A stretch of 64,000 bases of DNA from Nesterenkonia lacusekhoensis (GCF_017876395.1 NZ_JAGINX010000001.1:992001-1056000); one strand, 5' to 3'. Counted from the stretch's first letter, positions 18,296 through 27,664 are shown. Made by a program: numbers and translations. The notes: generated from the letters alone by a model not told the origin.

Positions 18296-18362
18296 AGTTC
18301 CAACTTTCCATATCGGGAGGGCTCGGAGCGGGTCATGGGCCGACCAAGCTGCTCCGTGACGT

Positions 18363-18379
18363 TTGTAGCAATCCTACAA
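18363..18379 (-). promoter_or_regulatory. Putative FasR-type operator upstream of fabD
   Basis: The minus strand reads TTGTAGGATTGCTACAA, with TTGTAG and CTACAA as perfect 6-base arms. It lies 68-84 bases before the fabD GTG and just after the end of the regulator gene. The same 17-bp pattern recurs at 19570-19586. The assignment to the neighbouring regulator is inferred. Confidence 0.65.
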
Positions 18380-18385
18380 CCGCGT

Positions 18386-19561
18386 TCAGAATAGTCGACC
18401 CACTGCCAGGGCGGTCTGGAGGACGTAGGCGTCCCGGGGGAGCATGGGGTCCCATCCGGTGATGTCGCAGATCCGCCGGAGTCGGTAGCGCACGGTGTTG
18501 GGGTGGACGAAGAGGCCTCGCGCGGTGGCCTCCAGGGAGTGGCCTCCGTTGATGTAGGAGGTCGCGGTCTCGAGCAGCCCGTTGCCGGCTTCCTCCAAGG
18601 GGGCGAAGATGCTGCTGCGCAGCACCTCTTTGGCTGTGGCGTCGCCTGCCAGCGCCCGCTCCGGCAGCAGGTCCTCGGCCGCCACGGGCTGTGGCGCCTC
18701 GGTCCATGCATTGGCGGCTGTGTAGCCCGAATAGGCGGCCTGGGCGCAGCGATGCGCCTGAGCGATGGTCCCCTCTGTGCGGCTGTAGACCACATGCCCG
18801 GATCCGAAGCGGCTGAGGATGCGTTCGAAGCCCTCCTTCAGGTCGGTGACTCCGCCGAGGAAGAGCACCAGGCGATCGCCCTGGACGCCGACTACGGCAT
18901 CGGAGGCGAATCGCACGCATTGGCGCCGCAGGTGGCTCATGAACACGGCATCCGCCTGGTCGGGGGCCGCCCCCACGACGACGACCACTGAGGTGGAGCT
19001 GTTCCACCCGACGGCGGCGGCCCGGGAGGTGATCTGCTCCTCCGGCTCCCCGCGCAGGACGGCATCCACCAGCAGAGCTTCGAGGCGGGAGTCCCAGGCG
19101 CCGCGGGATTCGGCCGCACGAGCATAGACATCGGCGATGGCGAAGGCCACCTCGCGGGAATAGCGCAGGACCCCCTCCAGCATCACGCGCTGGTCCGGCT
19201 CCGGAACCAGCCCGGGCAGGTGCTGCTCCACGGACTCGACGATGGTGCGGATCAGCTGCAGCGCCCGCTGCAGCGAGATGCTGCGCATCAGCTCCGTGGG
19301 CGCTGGTCCCAGCAGCTCGTTGACCAGGGGCAGCGAGCGGGACTCTGGGTGCTCCAACCAATGGGCCAGCCCTTGGATGCCGCGCTGGGCGATGAGCCGC
19401 AGCGAGGCGCGCTCATCGGTGGAGAGCTGGCGGTACCAGGAGAGTGTGGACTCCAGATGCGCGTTGACCGCCGTCGTGAGCGTCCCCGAATGGGACTTCA
19501 GGACCTGGAGCGCTTCCTCGGAGACATGAACTGCTGGAGGAAGCTGCGGCGCAGGAGACAT
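18386..19561 (-). CDS. fasR: PucR/CdaR-type helix-turn-helix regulator, FasR-like
   Basis: A 391-aa regulator. Its C-terminal HTH_30 domain ends with ATARGLFVHPNTVRYRLRRI and CDITGWDP. The middle region resembles the GGDEF-like domain of PucR/CdaR proteins, with SSTSVVVVVGAAPDQAD. In Streptomyces coelicolor, FasR is encoded directly upstream of fabD and activates fabDHPF. Gene order, orientation and fold match that here, so the same role is inferred. The start codon is at 19561. A palindrome overlaps a TACAAT -10 element immediately upstream, which points to autoregulation and a leaderless or nearly leaderless mRNA. Confidence 0.85.
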   Translation of the reverse strand: MSPAPQLPPAVHVSEEALQVLKSHSGTLTTAVNAHLESTLSWYRQLSTDERASLRLIAQRGIQGLAHWLEHPESRSLPLVNELLGPAPTELMRSISLQRALQLIRTIVESVEQHLPGLVPEPDQRVMLEGVLRYSREVAFAIADVYARAAESRGAWDSRLEALLVDAVLRGEPEEQITSRAAAVGWNSSTSVVVVVGAAPDQADAVFMSHLRRQCVRFASDAVVGVQGDRLVLFLGGVTDLKEGFERILSRFGSGHVVYSRTEGTIAQAHRCAQAAYSGYTAANAWTEAPQPVAAEDLLPERALAGDATAKEVLRSSIFAPLEEAGNGLLETATSYINGGHSLEATARGLFVHPNTVRYRLRRICDITGWDPMLPRDAYVLQTALAVGRLF

Positions 19562-19569
19562 GCCAAGGA

Positions 19570-19586
19570 TTGTACAGACCCTACAA
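19570..19586 (-). promoter_or_regulatory. Putative autoregulatory operator at the fasR start
   Basis: The minus strand reads TTGTAGGGTCTGTACAA, nine bases before the fasR ATG. It matches the fabD site in 12 of 17 positions and in nearly all arm positions. The right arm overlaps TACAAT (19574-19569), a -10-like hexamer placed so that transcription would begin at or next to the ATG. Confidence 0.6.
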
Positions 19587-19695
19587 ACCCACCCTCATCC
19601 CGACCGGCACTGACCGGGAAACTCCCGCCAGGACACCGTCTGCTCCCAGCCGATCTTCCCGCGACCGCGGCAGGGTGAGACGCCTCCGAGCACGA

Positions 19696-19805
19696 GAAAG
19701 CGGCAGAGGACTCTCCAGGATCCCTTGTGTGAGCGAAGGGTTTCGCAACGCGCGCCAGCGCGGTGCGCTTCGCGAGCTAAGGAAGGAGAGTTCTCTGCCG
19801 CTTTC
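19696..19805. repeat. 110-base long palindromic element between aceE and fasR
   Basis: A 21-base arm starting GAAAGCGGCAGAG at 19696-19716 is the reverse complement of 19785-19805 except at one position, which is a G-U pair in plus-strand RNA. The 68-base interior is itself paired: CCTT/AAGG, GCGAAG/CTTCGC and CGCGC-GCCA-GCGCG. It may end aceE transcription, but the size and nesting are more than a simple terminator needs. Confidence 0.7.
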
Positions 19806-19826
19806 GACGATCAGCCCCGAATCAGA

Positions 19827-22568
19827 TCAGGCGTCGCCCCCGGTCTCACCGGAGGTTCCGGCGTTGACGTTGTTCAGGTCGTACTTCTTCAGAGCTTCGG
19901 CCGGAGCGGACTTGTCGACCGCTCCCTCTTCGGCCAGCAGCTGCAGCGCCCGGACCACCATGGAGTGCGCGTCGATCTTGAAGTGTCGGCGTGCGGCGGC
20001 GCGGGTGTCTGAGAAGCCGAAGTCGTCTGCGCCCAGAGAAGCGAAGCTGTTGGGCACGAACTGACGGATCTGATCAGGCACGGCCGCGGAGTAGTCGGTG
20101 GAGGCCACGATCGGTCCCTCAGCTCCCTCGAGCTGCTGGGTGACGAACGGGGTCTCCGGCTCATTCTCCGGGTTCAGCATGGCCTCCTGCTCGACCTGCA
20201 GGGCCTGGCGACGCAGCTCGTTCCACGAGGTGACCGACCAGATGTCAGCGGAGACGCCCCAGTCCTCGGCGAGGATCTCGGCGGCCTCCTGCGCCCACGG
20301 GACGGACACGCCGGAGGCCAGCAACTGAACCTTCGGGCCTTCCTTCTCCGAGGTGGACTGGCGGTAGATGCCGCGCTTGATGCCTTCGACGTCCACGCCC
20401 TCGGGCTCGGGCAGGTGCAGGACCGGCTCATTGTACACCGTCAGGTAGTACATGACGTTGTGGTCGCCGTCGTGGTCGCCGTACATCTCGTAGATGCCGT
20501 TCTGCATGATGTGGGCGATCTCGTAGCCGAAGGCCGGGTCGAAGTGCTTGACCGCCGGGTTGGTGGCGGCCAACAGCGGGGAGTGACCGTCGGCGTGCTG
20601 CAGCCCCTCACCGGTCAGGGTGGTGCGGCCTGCAGTGGCGCCGATGATGAACCCACGGGTCATCTGGTCGGCCGCCGCCCAGAAGGAGTCGCCGGTGCGC
20701 TGGAACCCGAACATCGAGTAGAAGATGTACAACGGGATCATCGGCTCACCGTGGGTGGCATAGCTGGTGCCTGCGGCGGTGAAGGCCGCCGTAGCGCCGG
20801 CCTCGTTGATGCCGGGGTGCAGCAGCTTGCCCTGCGGGGACTCCTTATAGGCGAGCATCAGCTCACGATCCACCGAGAGGTAGTTCTGACCCTTGGGGTT
20901 GTAGATCTTCGCGGTGGGGAAGAACGAGTCCATGCCGAAGGTGCGCGCCTCATCCGGGATGATCGGCACGATCCGGTCGCCCACGTTCTTGTCCCGCATC
21001 AGGTCCTTGAGCAGACGGACCAGGGCCATCGTGGTGGCGGCCTTCTGCTTGCCGGAGCCCTTCTTCGCGGCGTCGAAGACCTTCTGGTCGGGCATGTCCA
21101 GGGTGTTGCGGGCCACCCGGCGCTCGGGAAGCGAGCCTCCGAGCTCCTTGCGGCGCTCCTTGAGGTAGGAGATCTCCTCGGAGTCCTCGCCCGGGTGGTA
21201 GTAGGGCACGTTGTAGGGGTCGGCCTCGAGCTGCTCATCGCTGATCGGGATGCGCAGAGTGTCGCGGAAGCGCTTCATGTCGTCCACGGTGAGCTTCTTC
21301 ATCTGGTGGGTCGCGTTGCGTCCCTCGAAGCTCGGGCCGAGGCCGTAGCCCTTGACGGTCTGAGCCAGGATGACTGTGGGCTTGCCCTTGGTCTCCACAG
21401 CTGCCTGGTACGCGGCGTAGACCTTCTGGTAGTCGTGCCCGCCGCGCTTGAGGCCCCAGATCTCGTCGTCGGACATGTCCTGGACCATCTCTTTGGTCTT
21501 CGCCGCGCGGCCGAAGAAGTGCTCACGGACGAACTCGCCGGACTCTGCCTTATAGGTCTGGTAGTCGCCGTCGAGGGTCTCGTTCATGATGCGGACCAGC
21601 TCGCCGTCGTCGTCCTTGTCCAGCAGCTCGTCCCACTCACGGCCCCAGAGGACCTTGATGACGTTCCAGCCGGCGCCGCGGAAGAACCCTTCCAGCTCCT
21701 GGACGATCTTGCCGTTGCCGCGGACCGGGCCGTCGAGGCGCTGCAGGTTGCAGTTGATGACGAAGTTGAGGTTGTCCAGCTTCTCGTTGGCCGCCAGCTG
21801 CAGCAGGCCGCGCGACTCGGGCTCGTCCATCTCGCCGTCACCCAGGAAGGCCCAGACGTTCTGATCCGAGGTGTCCTTGATGCCGCGGTTGTGCAGGTAG
21901 CGGTTGAACTGCGCCTGGTAGATGGCGTTCATCGGGCCGATGCCCATCGACACGGTCGGGAACTGCCAGAACTCCGGCATCAGGCGGGGGTGCGGGTAGG
22001 AGCTCAGTCCGTTGGGCGACTTGGAGAACTCCTGGCGGAATCCGTTGAGCTGATCCTCAGTGAGCCGGCCCTCCAGGAAGGCGCGTGCGTAGTTGCCGGG
22101 GGAGGAGTGGCCCTGGAAGAAGACCTGATCACCGCCGCCGGGGTGGTCCTGGCCGCGGAAGAAGTGGTTGAGGCCCACTTCGTAGAGGGTGGAGACGCCT
22201 GCGTAGGAGGAGATGTGGCCTCCCACGCCGATGTCCTCGCGCTGGGCGCGGTGCACCATGACCGCGGCGTTCCAGCGCAGGATCCGACGGTAGCGGCGCT
22301 CCATCTCCTCATCGCCGGGGAACTCGGGCTCCTGGTCCTTCGGGATGGTGTTGACGTAGTCGGTGGTGGTGACCATCGGGTAGTCGATGGATCGTGCACC
22401 GGCACGCTGCAGCAGGGTGCGGATGATGTACTCGGCACGCTCGGTGCCGTGGGCTTCGACGAGCTGGTCGAATGACTCCAGCCATTCCTGCGTCTCCTCC
22501 GGATCGTGATCCGGAAGCTGATTCGTCAGGCCGCTGCGAATGTGGGTGTTCTCTTCACCAGCGCTCAC
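19827..22568 (-). CDS. aceE: Pyruvate dehydrogenase E1 component, homodimeric type
   Basis: Thiamine-diphosphate E1 of the pyruvate dehydrogenase complex, which decarboxylates pyruvate and acetylates E2. It is the single-chain AceE type of actinobacteria and enterobacteria. The ThDP/Mg motif is [19 protein letters not shown], with [20 protein letters not shown] earlier and [15 protein letters not shown] and [13 protein letters not shown] later (segments given in part). GTG at 22568 gives 913 aa and follows GAGG; upstream in-frame codons are unconserved. No E2 or E3 gene is in the window, as is usual. The neighbouring fab genes use its product acetyl-CoA. Confidence 0.96.
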   Translation of the reverse strand: MSAGEENTHIRSGLTNQLPDHDPEETQEWLESFDQLVEAHGTERAEYIIRTLLQRAGARSIDYPMVTTTDYVNTIPKDQEPEFPGDEEMERRYRRILRWNAAVMVHRAQREDIGVGGHISSYAGVSTLYEVGLNHFFRGQDHPGGGDQVFFQGHSSPGNYARAFLEGRLTEDQLNGFRQEFSKSPNGLSSYPHPRLMPEFWQFPTVSMGIGPMNAIYQAQFNRYLHNRGIKDTSDQNVWAFLGDGEMDEPESRGLLQLAANEKLDNLNFVINCNLQRLDGPVRGNGKIVQELEGFFRGAGWNVIKVLWGREWDELLDKDDDGELVRIMNETLDGDYQTYKAESGEFVREHFFGRAAKTKEMVQDMSDDEIWGLKRGGHDYQKVYAAYQAAVETKGKPTVILAQTVKGYGLGPSFEGRNATHQMKKLTVDDMKRFRDTLRIPISDEQLEADPYNVPYYHPGEDSEEISYLKERRKELGGSLPERRVARNTLDMPDQKVFDAAKKGSGKQKAATTMALVRLLKDLMRDKNVGDRIVPIIPDEARTFGMDSFFPTAKIYNPKGQNYLSVDRELMLAYKESPQGKLLHPGINEAGATAAFTAAGTSYATHGEPMIPLYIFYSMFGFQRTGDSFWAAADQMTRGFIIGATAGRTTLTGEGLQHADGHSPLLAATNPAVKHFDPAFGYEIAHIMQNGIYEMYGDHDGDHNVMYYLTVYNEPVLHLPEPEGVDVEGIKRGIYRQSTSEKEGPKVQLLASGVSVPWAQEAAEILAEDWGVSADIWSVTSWNELRRQALQVEQEAMLNPENEPETPFVTQQLEGAEGPIVASTDYSAAVPDQIRQFVPNSFASLGADDFGFSDTRAAARRHFKIDAHSMVVRALQLLAEEGAVDKSAPAEALKKYDLNNVNAGTSGETGGDA

Positions 22569-22792
22569 GGGTACCTCTTTCAGAAGGGTTTCCTTGAGGC
22601 CTCCACCAGGGGTCTCCCGGCAATGGGTCCTCGTTTTCTTCACCGCAACTCTACCCGGAACGCACCGGGTTGCACTTCCCGAACGGCGAGCTGTCCGCGT
22701 AACGTATGGGGAGAACGGGCCAGCACGGCCCACCGCCGAGAACGATGCACGATCAATCGCCGTCGCAGGAGAAGAGAGAGAGGGAACCTCTG

Positions 22793-23263
22793 GTGAGTCA
22801 GGCTTCAGCTGCCGAGGAACCGGTCAGCGCAGCAGCAGGCCAGAAGTACGATGCGGACGCCAACGTGGTGGACACATCGGACCTGTTGGAGGAACTGGGG
22901 TTCACCAAGGAATTCCTCGTCCAGGAGATCGGCGTGGACGACGACGTCGACGATGAGTTCCGCGATGCTCTCGAGGCCGCATTGGCCGAGGAGCTGATCG
23001 ATGAGGACGAGCAGGAGGTCGTCGATGCCGTGCTCCTGTGGTTCCGCGAGGGCGACGATGACCTCACCGATGCTCTGGTGGATTCGCTGACCACGTTGGA
23101 CGAAGGCGGCGTGGTCTGGCTGCTGACTCCGCGCTCGGGGCGCGAGGGCTATGTGCCTCCGGTGGAGATCCAGGACGCTGCGCCCAACGCTGGGCTGCAT
23201 GTGACCTCCTCCGCTGGTGTGAGCGCGAACTGGGCGGCCACCAGGCTCGTCTCGCGCAAGTGA
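22793..23263 (+). CDS. DUF3052 family protein
   Basis: A strongly acidic 156-aa protein of the actinobacterial DUF3052 family. Conserved segments are [44 protein letters not shown] and [16 protein letters not shown] (in part). The molecular function is not known. It lies divergent from aceE, a conserved neighbour, and overlaps the peroxiredoxin gene by GTGA. GTG at 22793 follows a purine-rich AGAGAGAGGGA; ATG at 22745 is an alternative that would add 16 residues. A promoter for both directions should lie in the 224 bases before it. Confidence 0.85.
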   Translation: MSQASAAEEPVSAAAGQKYDADANVVDTSDLLEELGFTKEFLVQEIGVDDDVDDEFRDALEAALAEELIDEDEQEVVDAVLLWFREGDDDLTDALVDSLTTLDEGGVVWLLTPRSGREGYVPPVEIQDAAPNAGLHVTSSAGVSANWAATRLVSRK

Positions 23264-23775
23264 GCAGCTCCGGCGCTGAGGCCGGCACGCTGTTGCCGGT
23301 GGGCAGCCGTGTCCCGGAGTTCACCGCTCGGAACCAGCAGGGAGAGACGGTCGGATCAGCGGATCTGGCCGGTGCGGCGTCGTGGGTGATGTTCTACCCC
23401 TTCGCCTTCAGCCGGGTCTGCGGCTCCGAACTTGCGCAGCTGCATGCCCGGTGGCCTGAGGTTCAGGCCCATGGCGTGCGTGTTCTGGCCATCAGCTGCG
23501 ATCCCATGCATTCGCTGCGTGCCTATGCTGAGCTGCTGCATGACCAGGGCGGTGGTGACGGTGCGGAGCCGCTGGGCTTCGACCTGCTCAGCGACTTCTG
23601 GCCCCATGGTGAGATCTCGGCCTCCTTCGGAGCCTTCGACGCCGGCCGGGGCGCTGCCCAGCGGGTCAGCTTTTTCCTCGACGCTGAGCTGACCGTCCGC
23701 CACGTCCAGTCTGCGGAGTTCTCCCGTTCCAGGGACTTCTCTGAAGCTCTGGGGCATCTGGCCGAGCTCACCTGA
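23260..23775 (+). CDS. Peroxiredoxin, AhpE-like 1-Cys type
   Basis: A thioredoxin-fold peroxidase of 171 aa that reduces peroxides. The N-terminal part GSRVPEFTARNQQGETV is followed by the peroxidatic Cys in YPFAFSRVCGSEL, where AhpE has the equivalent FPLAFTGIC. The catalytic Arg lies in a later GRGAAQRVSFFLD segment. The usual Pro-x-x-Thr-x-x-Cys is replaced by this AhpE-like form. The GTG start overlaps the DUF3052 stop, so the two are coupled. Confidence 0.88.
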   Translation: MSSSGAEAGTLLPVGSRVPEFTARNQQGETVGSADLAGAASWVMFYPFAFSRVCGSELAQLHARWPEVQAHGVRVLAISCDPMHSLRAYAELLHDQGGGDGAEPLGFDLLSDFWPHGEISASFGAFDAGRGAAQRVSFFLDAELTVRHVQSAEFSRSRDFSEALGHLAELT

Positions 23776-23864
23776 GCACGCTGAGCCGATGGCGGGCCGT
23801 TCCATTATGTGGCCCTTTTCCAGCGGCGGTGCCCCCGGCGCTGGACAGGTGCAAGAATCGGCGC

Positions 23865-24338
23865 ATGGACAGCATGGACCGTGCAATCATCGAGGCCCTG
23901 CGTGAGGACGGGCGTATCTCGAATGCCGCTCTGGCCCAGAAGGTGGGCCTGACGCCCGGGCCCTGCCTGCGCCGTGTCCAGCGGCTGGAGGCGGACGGCA
24001 TCATCCTGGGCTATTCGGCCGACATCAATCCGGAGGTTCTGGGCCAGTCCTTCGAAGTGGGGCTCTCGGTGGACCTCAGATGGGGCGACCGTGAGACGGT
24101 CCAGCACTTCGAAGACACGATGGCCGGCTACGAGGAGGTGCTGGAGCTGCTGCGCCAGTTCCGCTCCCCGGACTACTACGCGAGGGTAGCTGTGGCGGAC
24201 CTGCAGGCCTATGAGCATTTCCTGACCCACAAGGTGCTGACCATCCCAGGAGTTCAGGACACCGATTCGGCCTTCCCGATGAAGATCATCAAATCGCCGC
24301 GTCCGCATGCGCACATGTCGCGGTCATTCGACGACTGA
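23865..24338 (+). CDS. Lrp/AsnC family transcriptional regulator
   Basis: A 157-aa feast/famine regulator. The N-terminal helix-turn-helix is DRAIIEALREDGRISNAALAQKVGLTPGPCLRRVQRLEADGII (in part), with a C-terminal RAM ligand-binding domain ending at VQDTDSAFPMKIIKS. The PGPCLRR recognition helix is typical for Lrp. ATG at 23865 is chosen at the start of the conserved helix. The ligand is unknown. The CynX-type transporter starts 37 bases later and is a possible target. Confidence 0.92.
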   Translation: MDSMDRAIIEALREDGRISNAALAQKVGLTPGPCLRRVQRLEADGIILGYSADINPEVLGQSFEVGLSVDLRWGDRETVQHFEDTMAGYEEVLELLRQFRSPDYYARVAVADLQAYEHFLTHKVLTIPGVQDTDSAFPMKIIKSPRPHAHMSRSFDD

Positions 24339-24375
24339 TCCGCGTCATCTCCGGAACCTGGTAGAACTGATCCTC

Positions 24376-25608
24376 GTGAGAGAACGAGGAGCGGGACTGC
24401 CGCGAGTGCTGCTGATCGCCACTGTGCTGGTGGTGGCGGCGAATCTGCGCCCCGCGATCAGCGCCGTGGGTCCGCTGCTGGAACAGATCCGGGCGGATAC
24501 TGGGCTGAGTCCCTCGCTGCTCGGACTGCTGGGCGCGATCCCCGTGATCAGCTTCGGAGTGGTCTCGCCGTTCGTGCACCTGCTCTCCTCCCGCTGGGGG
24601 CTGGAGCGCAGCATCTTCGCCTCCCTGCTCCTGCTGGCCGCCGGGACAGTGCTGCGTTCTCTGCCGGCTCCGCTGCTGCCCGGCGACGAGTCCACCGCCG
24701 CACAGATCTCTCTGGTGAGCGGCACGGTGATCCTCAGTCTGGCCATCGGGGTCGGCAACGTTCTGGTGCCGGCAGTGGTCAAGCGCGACTTCCCTGACCG
24801 GGTGCCGCTGATGACCGGGCTCTATACGGCCACGATGGCCGGCGCAGCCGCAGCGGCTTCCGGCTCGGCCGTGCCCTTGTCCTCGGCGGTGGGCTGGGAG
24901 TCTGCGCTGGGCTGCACGGCGCTGCTGGCACTGATCGCGTGTGTTCTGTGGAGTGCACGCTTGGTCTGGGGGCACGGGGCACAACAGCCGTCGACGCCGA
25001 CTGCACCCGAGTCGACCGCACCGGAGTCTGCGCAGGAACCCTCGATGTGGCGCTCCCCGGTGGCCTGGCAGGTGACCGCCTATTTCGCCCTGCAGTCCGG
25101 GATGTTCTACCTGATGCTGACGTGGTACCCGGCGATTCTGAGCTATCACGGGATCGGTGAAGCCTTCGCCGGATGGATGCTCTCCCTCTGGCAGGGCGTC
25201 GGCATCGCGGCGAGCCTGCTGGTGGGGCCGGTGCTTCAGCGGGCGAGGGACCAGCGGGCTGTCTCCTCGGTGGTCTGTTGCACGATGGTCCTGACTCTGC
25301 TCGGCATCCTGCTCGCGCCCTCGTGGGTGGTCCTCTGGAGCCTGCTCGGCGGTTTCTCCACCTCCACCATGCTGCTGCTGGCGCTGACGATGATCTCGCT
25401 GCGGGCTCGCACCGCGCACCAGGCCGGCCGGCTCTCCGGCATGGCCCAGGGAGTGGGATACCTCTGCGCAGCGACCGGCCCGCTGCTGGCGGGAGCGATC
25501 TTCGACCTCACCGGGTCATGGAACCCGGTGCTCTATGGAATGCTGGCCGCCGTCGGGCTGCTTGCGGCGGCAGGACTGCTGGCCGGGCGCACCGTCTACA
25601 CACACTGA
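24376..25608 (+). CDS. CynX/NimT family MFS transporter
   Basis: A 410-aa membrane protein with about twelve predicted helices. The first helix has VLLIATVLVVAANLRPAIS, the CynX/NimT signature region, followed by VGPLLEQIRADTGLS. Family members include a cyanate transporter (CynX) and a nitroimidazole transporter (NimT), so the substrate cannot be assigned. A Ser/Thr/Pro-rich cytoplasmic loop (PSTPTAPESTAPES) joins the two halves. GTG at 24376 is used; an earlier start would overlap lrp. Confidence 0.88.
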   Translation: MRERGAGLPRVLLIATVLVVAANLRPAISAVGPLLEQIRADTGLSPSLLGLLGAIPVISFGVVSPFVHLLSSRWGLERSIFASLLLLAAGTVLRSLPAPLLPGDESTAAQISLVSGTVILSLAIGVGNVLVPAVVKRDFPDRVPLMTGLYTATMAGAAAAASGSAVPLSSAVGWESALGCTALLALIACVLWSARLVWGHGAQQPSTPTAPESTAPESAQEPSMWRSPVAWQVTAYFALQSGMFYLMLTWYPAILSYHGIGEAFAGWMLSLWQGVGIAASLLVGPVLQRARDQRAVSSVVCCTMVLTLLGILLAPSWVVLWSLLGGFSTSTMLLLALTMISLRARTAHQAGRLSGMAQGVGYLCAATGPLLAGAIFDLTGSWNPVLYGMLAAVGLLAAAGLLAGRTVYTH

Positions 25609-25654
25609 GCCGAGCGACAGTGCAGGGACGCAGCGGTGCGCCGGTCCCAGCAGC

Positions 25655-26644
25655 TCACCACCGGTCGTGGACCTGCGGCCTGATGGCCCCCTCGTAGAGA
25701 GAGGACACGGCGTCGAGGAAGTCCTGGGACAGGGTGGGGACCTCTGCGGCGGCCGCATTGCGCTGAGCCTGCTGGGCATTGCGGGCACCGGGGATCACGC
25801 TGGTGACACCCGGCTGCTGGATGATCCAGACCAGGGCTGCGGCGGCCGGTTCCAGGCCGGCCTCGCGGGCCAGTGCCGAGAAACGTGCGGCCGCCTCCAC
25901 TCCTACGGAGAAGTCCACGCCGGAGAAGGTCTCGCCCACGTCGAAGGCTTCGCCGCGGCGGTTGAAGTTCCGATGGTCGTTCTCAGCGAAGACCGTCTCC
26001 GGGGTGTAGCGCCCTGAGAGCAGTCCGCTGGCCAGGGGTACCCGGGCGATGATCCCGACGCCGGCCTCTGCGGCGGCAGGCAGCAGCTGGTCCAGGGGCT
26101 TCTGACGGAACGCGTTGAGGATGATCTGCACAGAGGCTACGTTCGGCCGGGCGAGAGCGGTGAGCGCTTCCTCCACGGTCTCCACGGAGACCCCGTAGGC
26201 GGCGATCGCACCCTCGTCGACCAACTCGTCCAGGGCGTCGTAGACGGCGTCGGAGCTGTAGACCGGGGTTTCCGGGCAGTGCAGCTGGACCATGTCCAGA
26301 GTGTCCATGCCCAGGTTGGCCCGGGAGCGGTCGGTCCAGGCGCGGAAATTCGCCTCCGTGGCGTGCCCCAGGCTGGGGGCTGGGGCGCGGCGGACCATCT
26401 TGGTGGCCACGAAGCCGTCCCAGTCCGGGTTCTTCCCGCGCCAGCGACCGATGAGCTGCTCGGAGCGGCCGTCGCCGTAGACATCGGCGGTGTCGAAGAA
26501 GGTCACTCCGGCCTCTGCTGCGGCGTCGAGGACGGCGAAGGCATCGGCCTCCGCGACATCACCCCAGTCGCCGCCGAGCTGCCAGGTGCCCAGGCCGATC
26601 TCAGAGATGCTGCGTCCGGTGCGTCCGAGAGTCCGCTGTTCCAT
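25655..26644 (-). CDS. Aldo/keto reductase
   Basis: A 329-aa NADPH-dependent oxidoreductase of the AKR superfamily. It starts MEQRTLGRTGRSISEIGLGT. The catalytic tetrad is seen as Asp and Tyr in FFDTADVYGDGRSE, Lys in VATKMVRR and His in LDMVQLHCPET. NADP binding is suggested by SVIPGARNAQQAQ. The substrate is unknown. It is convergent with the transporter gene and separated by 46 bases. Confidence 0.93.
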   Translation of the reverse strand: MEQRTLGRTGRSISEIGLGTWQLGGDWGDVAEADAFAVLDAAAEAGVTFFDTADVYGDGRSEQLIGRWRGKNPDWDGFVATKMVRRAPAPSLGHATEANFRAWTDRSRANLGMDTLDMVQLHCPETPVYSSDAVYDALDELVDEGAIAAYGVSVETVEEALTALARPNVASVQIILNAFRQKPLDQLLPAAAEAGVGIIARVPLASGLLSGRYTPETVFAENDHRNFNRRGEAFDVGETFSGVDFSVGVEAAARFSALAREAGLEPAAAALVWIIQQPGVTSVIPGARNAQQAQRNAAAAEVPTLSQDFLDAVSSLYEGAIRPQVHDRW

Positions 26645-26882
26645 GATGATCTGTCCTCAGGTGCGAGAAGAATGCTGTCCCTGTCGATCGTAGAACAGCG
26701 GGCGAGGAGTTCCGAGAAGAGGGCCTCTCGGCGAAGCTTGCCGCGGGGTTGATCAGGCGTATGGAGGGGCCTACTATCAAGTCACTTACCCATGGTGCTG
26801 CCCGCGACTTCTGGGAGTTCCATGTCAGGCGCACACAACCGCACGATTCATCGCAGCCGAACTTTTCTGTCTGTGGCCCTGA

Positions 26883-27118
26883 GGAGGAACTGCGGATCCC
26901 GTCGCCATCCTCTCCCATGAGGAGCTCTCCCGAGACGAGCCCGTGGGCCGCCTGGTCGAAGGTGTCGACCTCGTAGCAGTGCTCGACGTCTCCGACGTCG
27001 CTCGGGTCTACTATGGTCGATGCCAGCACCGCGGTGCGCTGCTGCCCGATGGTCATATGGAGGGAGAGCACCTCGTCTGCACCCTCCATGGCTCGACATA
27101 TGATGGGCTGCGAGGCGC
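26883..27118 (+). pseudogene. Truncated Rieske [2Fe-2S] domain remnant
   Basis: The plus strand reads DPVAILSHEELSRDEPVGRL and then CQHRGALLPDGHMEGEHLVC followed by TLHG. This gives both iron-sulfur ligand pairs, CxH and CxxH. Similar segments open actinobacterial Rieske proteins fused to or paired with a glutamate-synthase-like FMN enzyme. Here an in-frame TGA precedes the segment at 26880, no ATG lies upstream, and the similarity stops after TYDG near 27115, where the sequence becomes the reverse strand of the Asp23 gene. The 240 bases before it hold nothing I can assign. Confidence 0.65.
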
Positions 27119-27457
27119 CCGGAAGACCCCCTTCCGTTCGACCTGCAGGTCGACCAGGCGAACCCTCAGGCCGGTGAGAGCCTCGGCCCGTTCGCGCAGG
27201 TGCCGTCGCGCTGTCTCAGTCAGTTCGCGCACCGGGACCGGGTATGGCAGGGCCAGACGCACTTCCAGAGCGACTGTGCCGCCGGAGAGCGTCGCCCCCA
27301 CCTGCGGTCGGGTGGTCCTGTCCGCACGCCACAGACCCAGTGGGCCCCGTCCCGAGGCCCGTACGTCGGGGATCTCCGAGGCCGCCTGAGCGGCGGACTT
27401 CAACACCACCGCCTCGTGGACCACCAGGCTGCCGCGGACGGAAACAGCGGCGCTCAT
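27053..27457 (-). CDS. Asp23/Gls24 family protein with a replaced C-terminus
   Basis: A 134-aa protein that starts MSAAVSVRGSLVVHEAVVLKSAAQAASEIPDV (in part), an Asp23-like N-terminus of the envelope-stress family. LTGLRVRLVDLQVERKG is the usual near-terminal strand. After about residue 112 the sequence (FRAPRSPSYVEPWRVQTRCS) is the antisense of the Rieske remnant, so the original stop has been lost by a deletion. ATG at 27457 overlaps the preceding gene as ATGA. The protein may still fold. Confidence 0.75.
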   Translation of the reverse strand: MSAAVSVRGSLVVHEAVVLKSAAQAASEIPDVRASGRGPLGLWRADRTTRPQVGATLSGGTVALEVRLALPYPVPVRELTETARRHLRERAEALTGLRVRLVDLQVERKGVFRAPRSPSYVEPWRVQTRCSPSI

Positions 27458-27636
27458 CGGCGGGTCCGCTCACGAGAGAACATCCCGACCAGGTCGAGCC
27501 GCCCTTCGAGCGTGGCCCCGACGACCAGGCCCAGAGCCGCGAAGAAAGCCACGCCCAGCATCGCGAGGAAGCCCGCGAACACAGCGACGAGGCCCAGTAC
27601 GAGGCCGACGAGGAGTCCGGTGACAGTCGTGATCAT
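27454..27636 (-). CDS. Small DUF2273-like membrane protein
   Basis: A 60-aa protein made of two hydrophobic segments (TVTGLLVGLVLGLVAVFAGF and LAMLGVAFFAALGLVVGATL) and a basic tail, GMFSRERTRR. Small DUF2273-type proteins often lie in Asp23/AmaP envelope-stress clusters and are thought to anchor Asp23 proteins to the membrane. ATG at 27636 follows GGAGCGC. It overlaps the next gene by four bases. Confidence 0.75.
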   Translation of the reverse strand: MITTVTGLLVGLVLGLVAVFAGFLAMLGVAFFAALGLVVGATLEGRLDLVGMFSRERTRR

Positions 27637-27664
27637 GATGCGCTCCTCTCGAGCACGCCGAGGG

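Noticed and set aside
20415-22475. 686-codon plus-strand frame
   Set aside because: Antisense to aceE. Its Val/Leu/Gly/Asp-rich composition is the usual mirror of a high-GC gene on the other strand.
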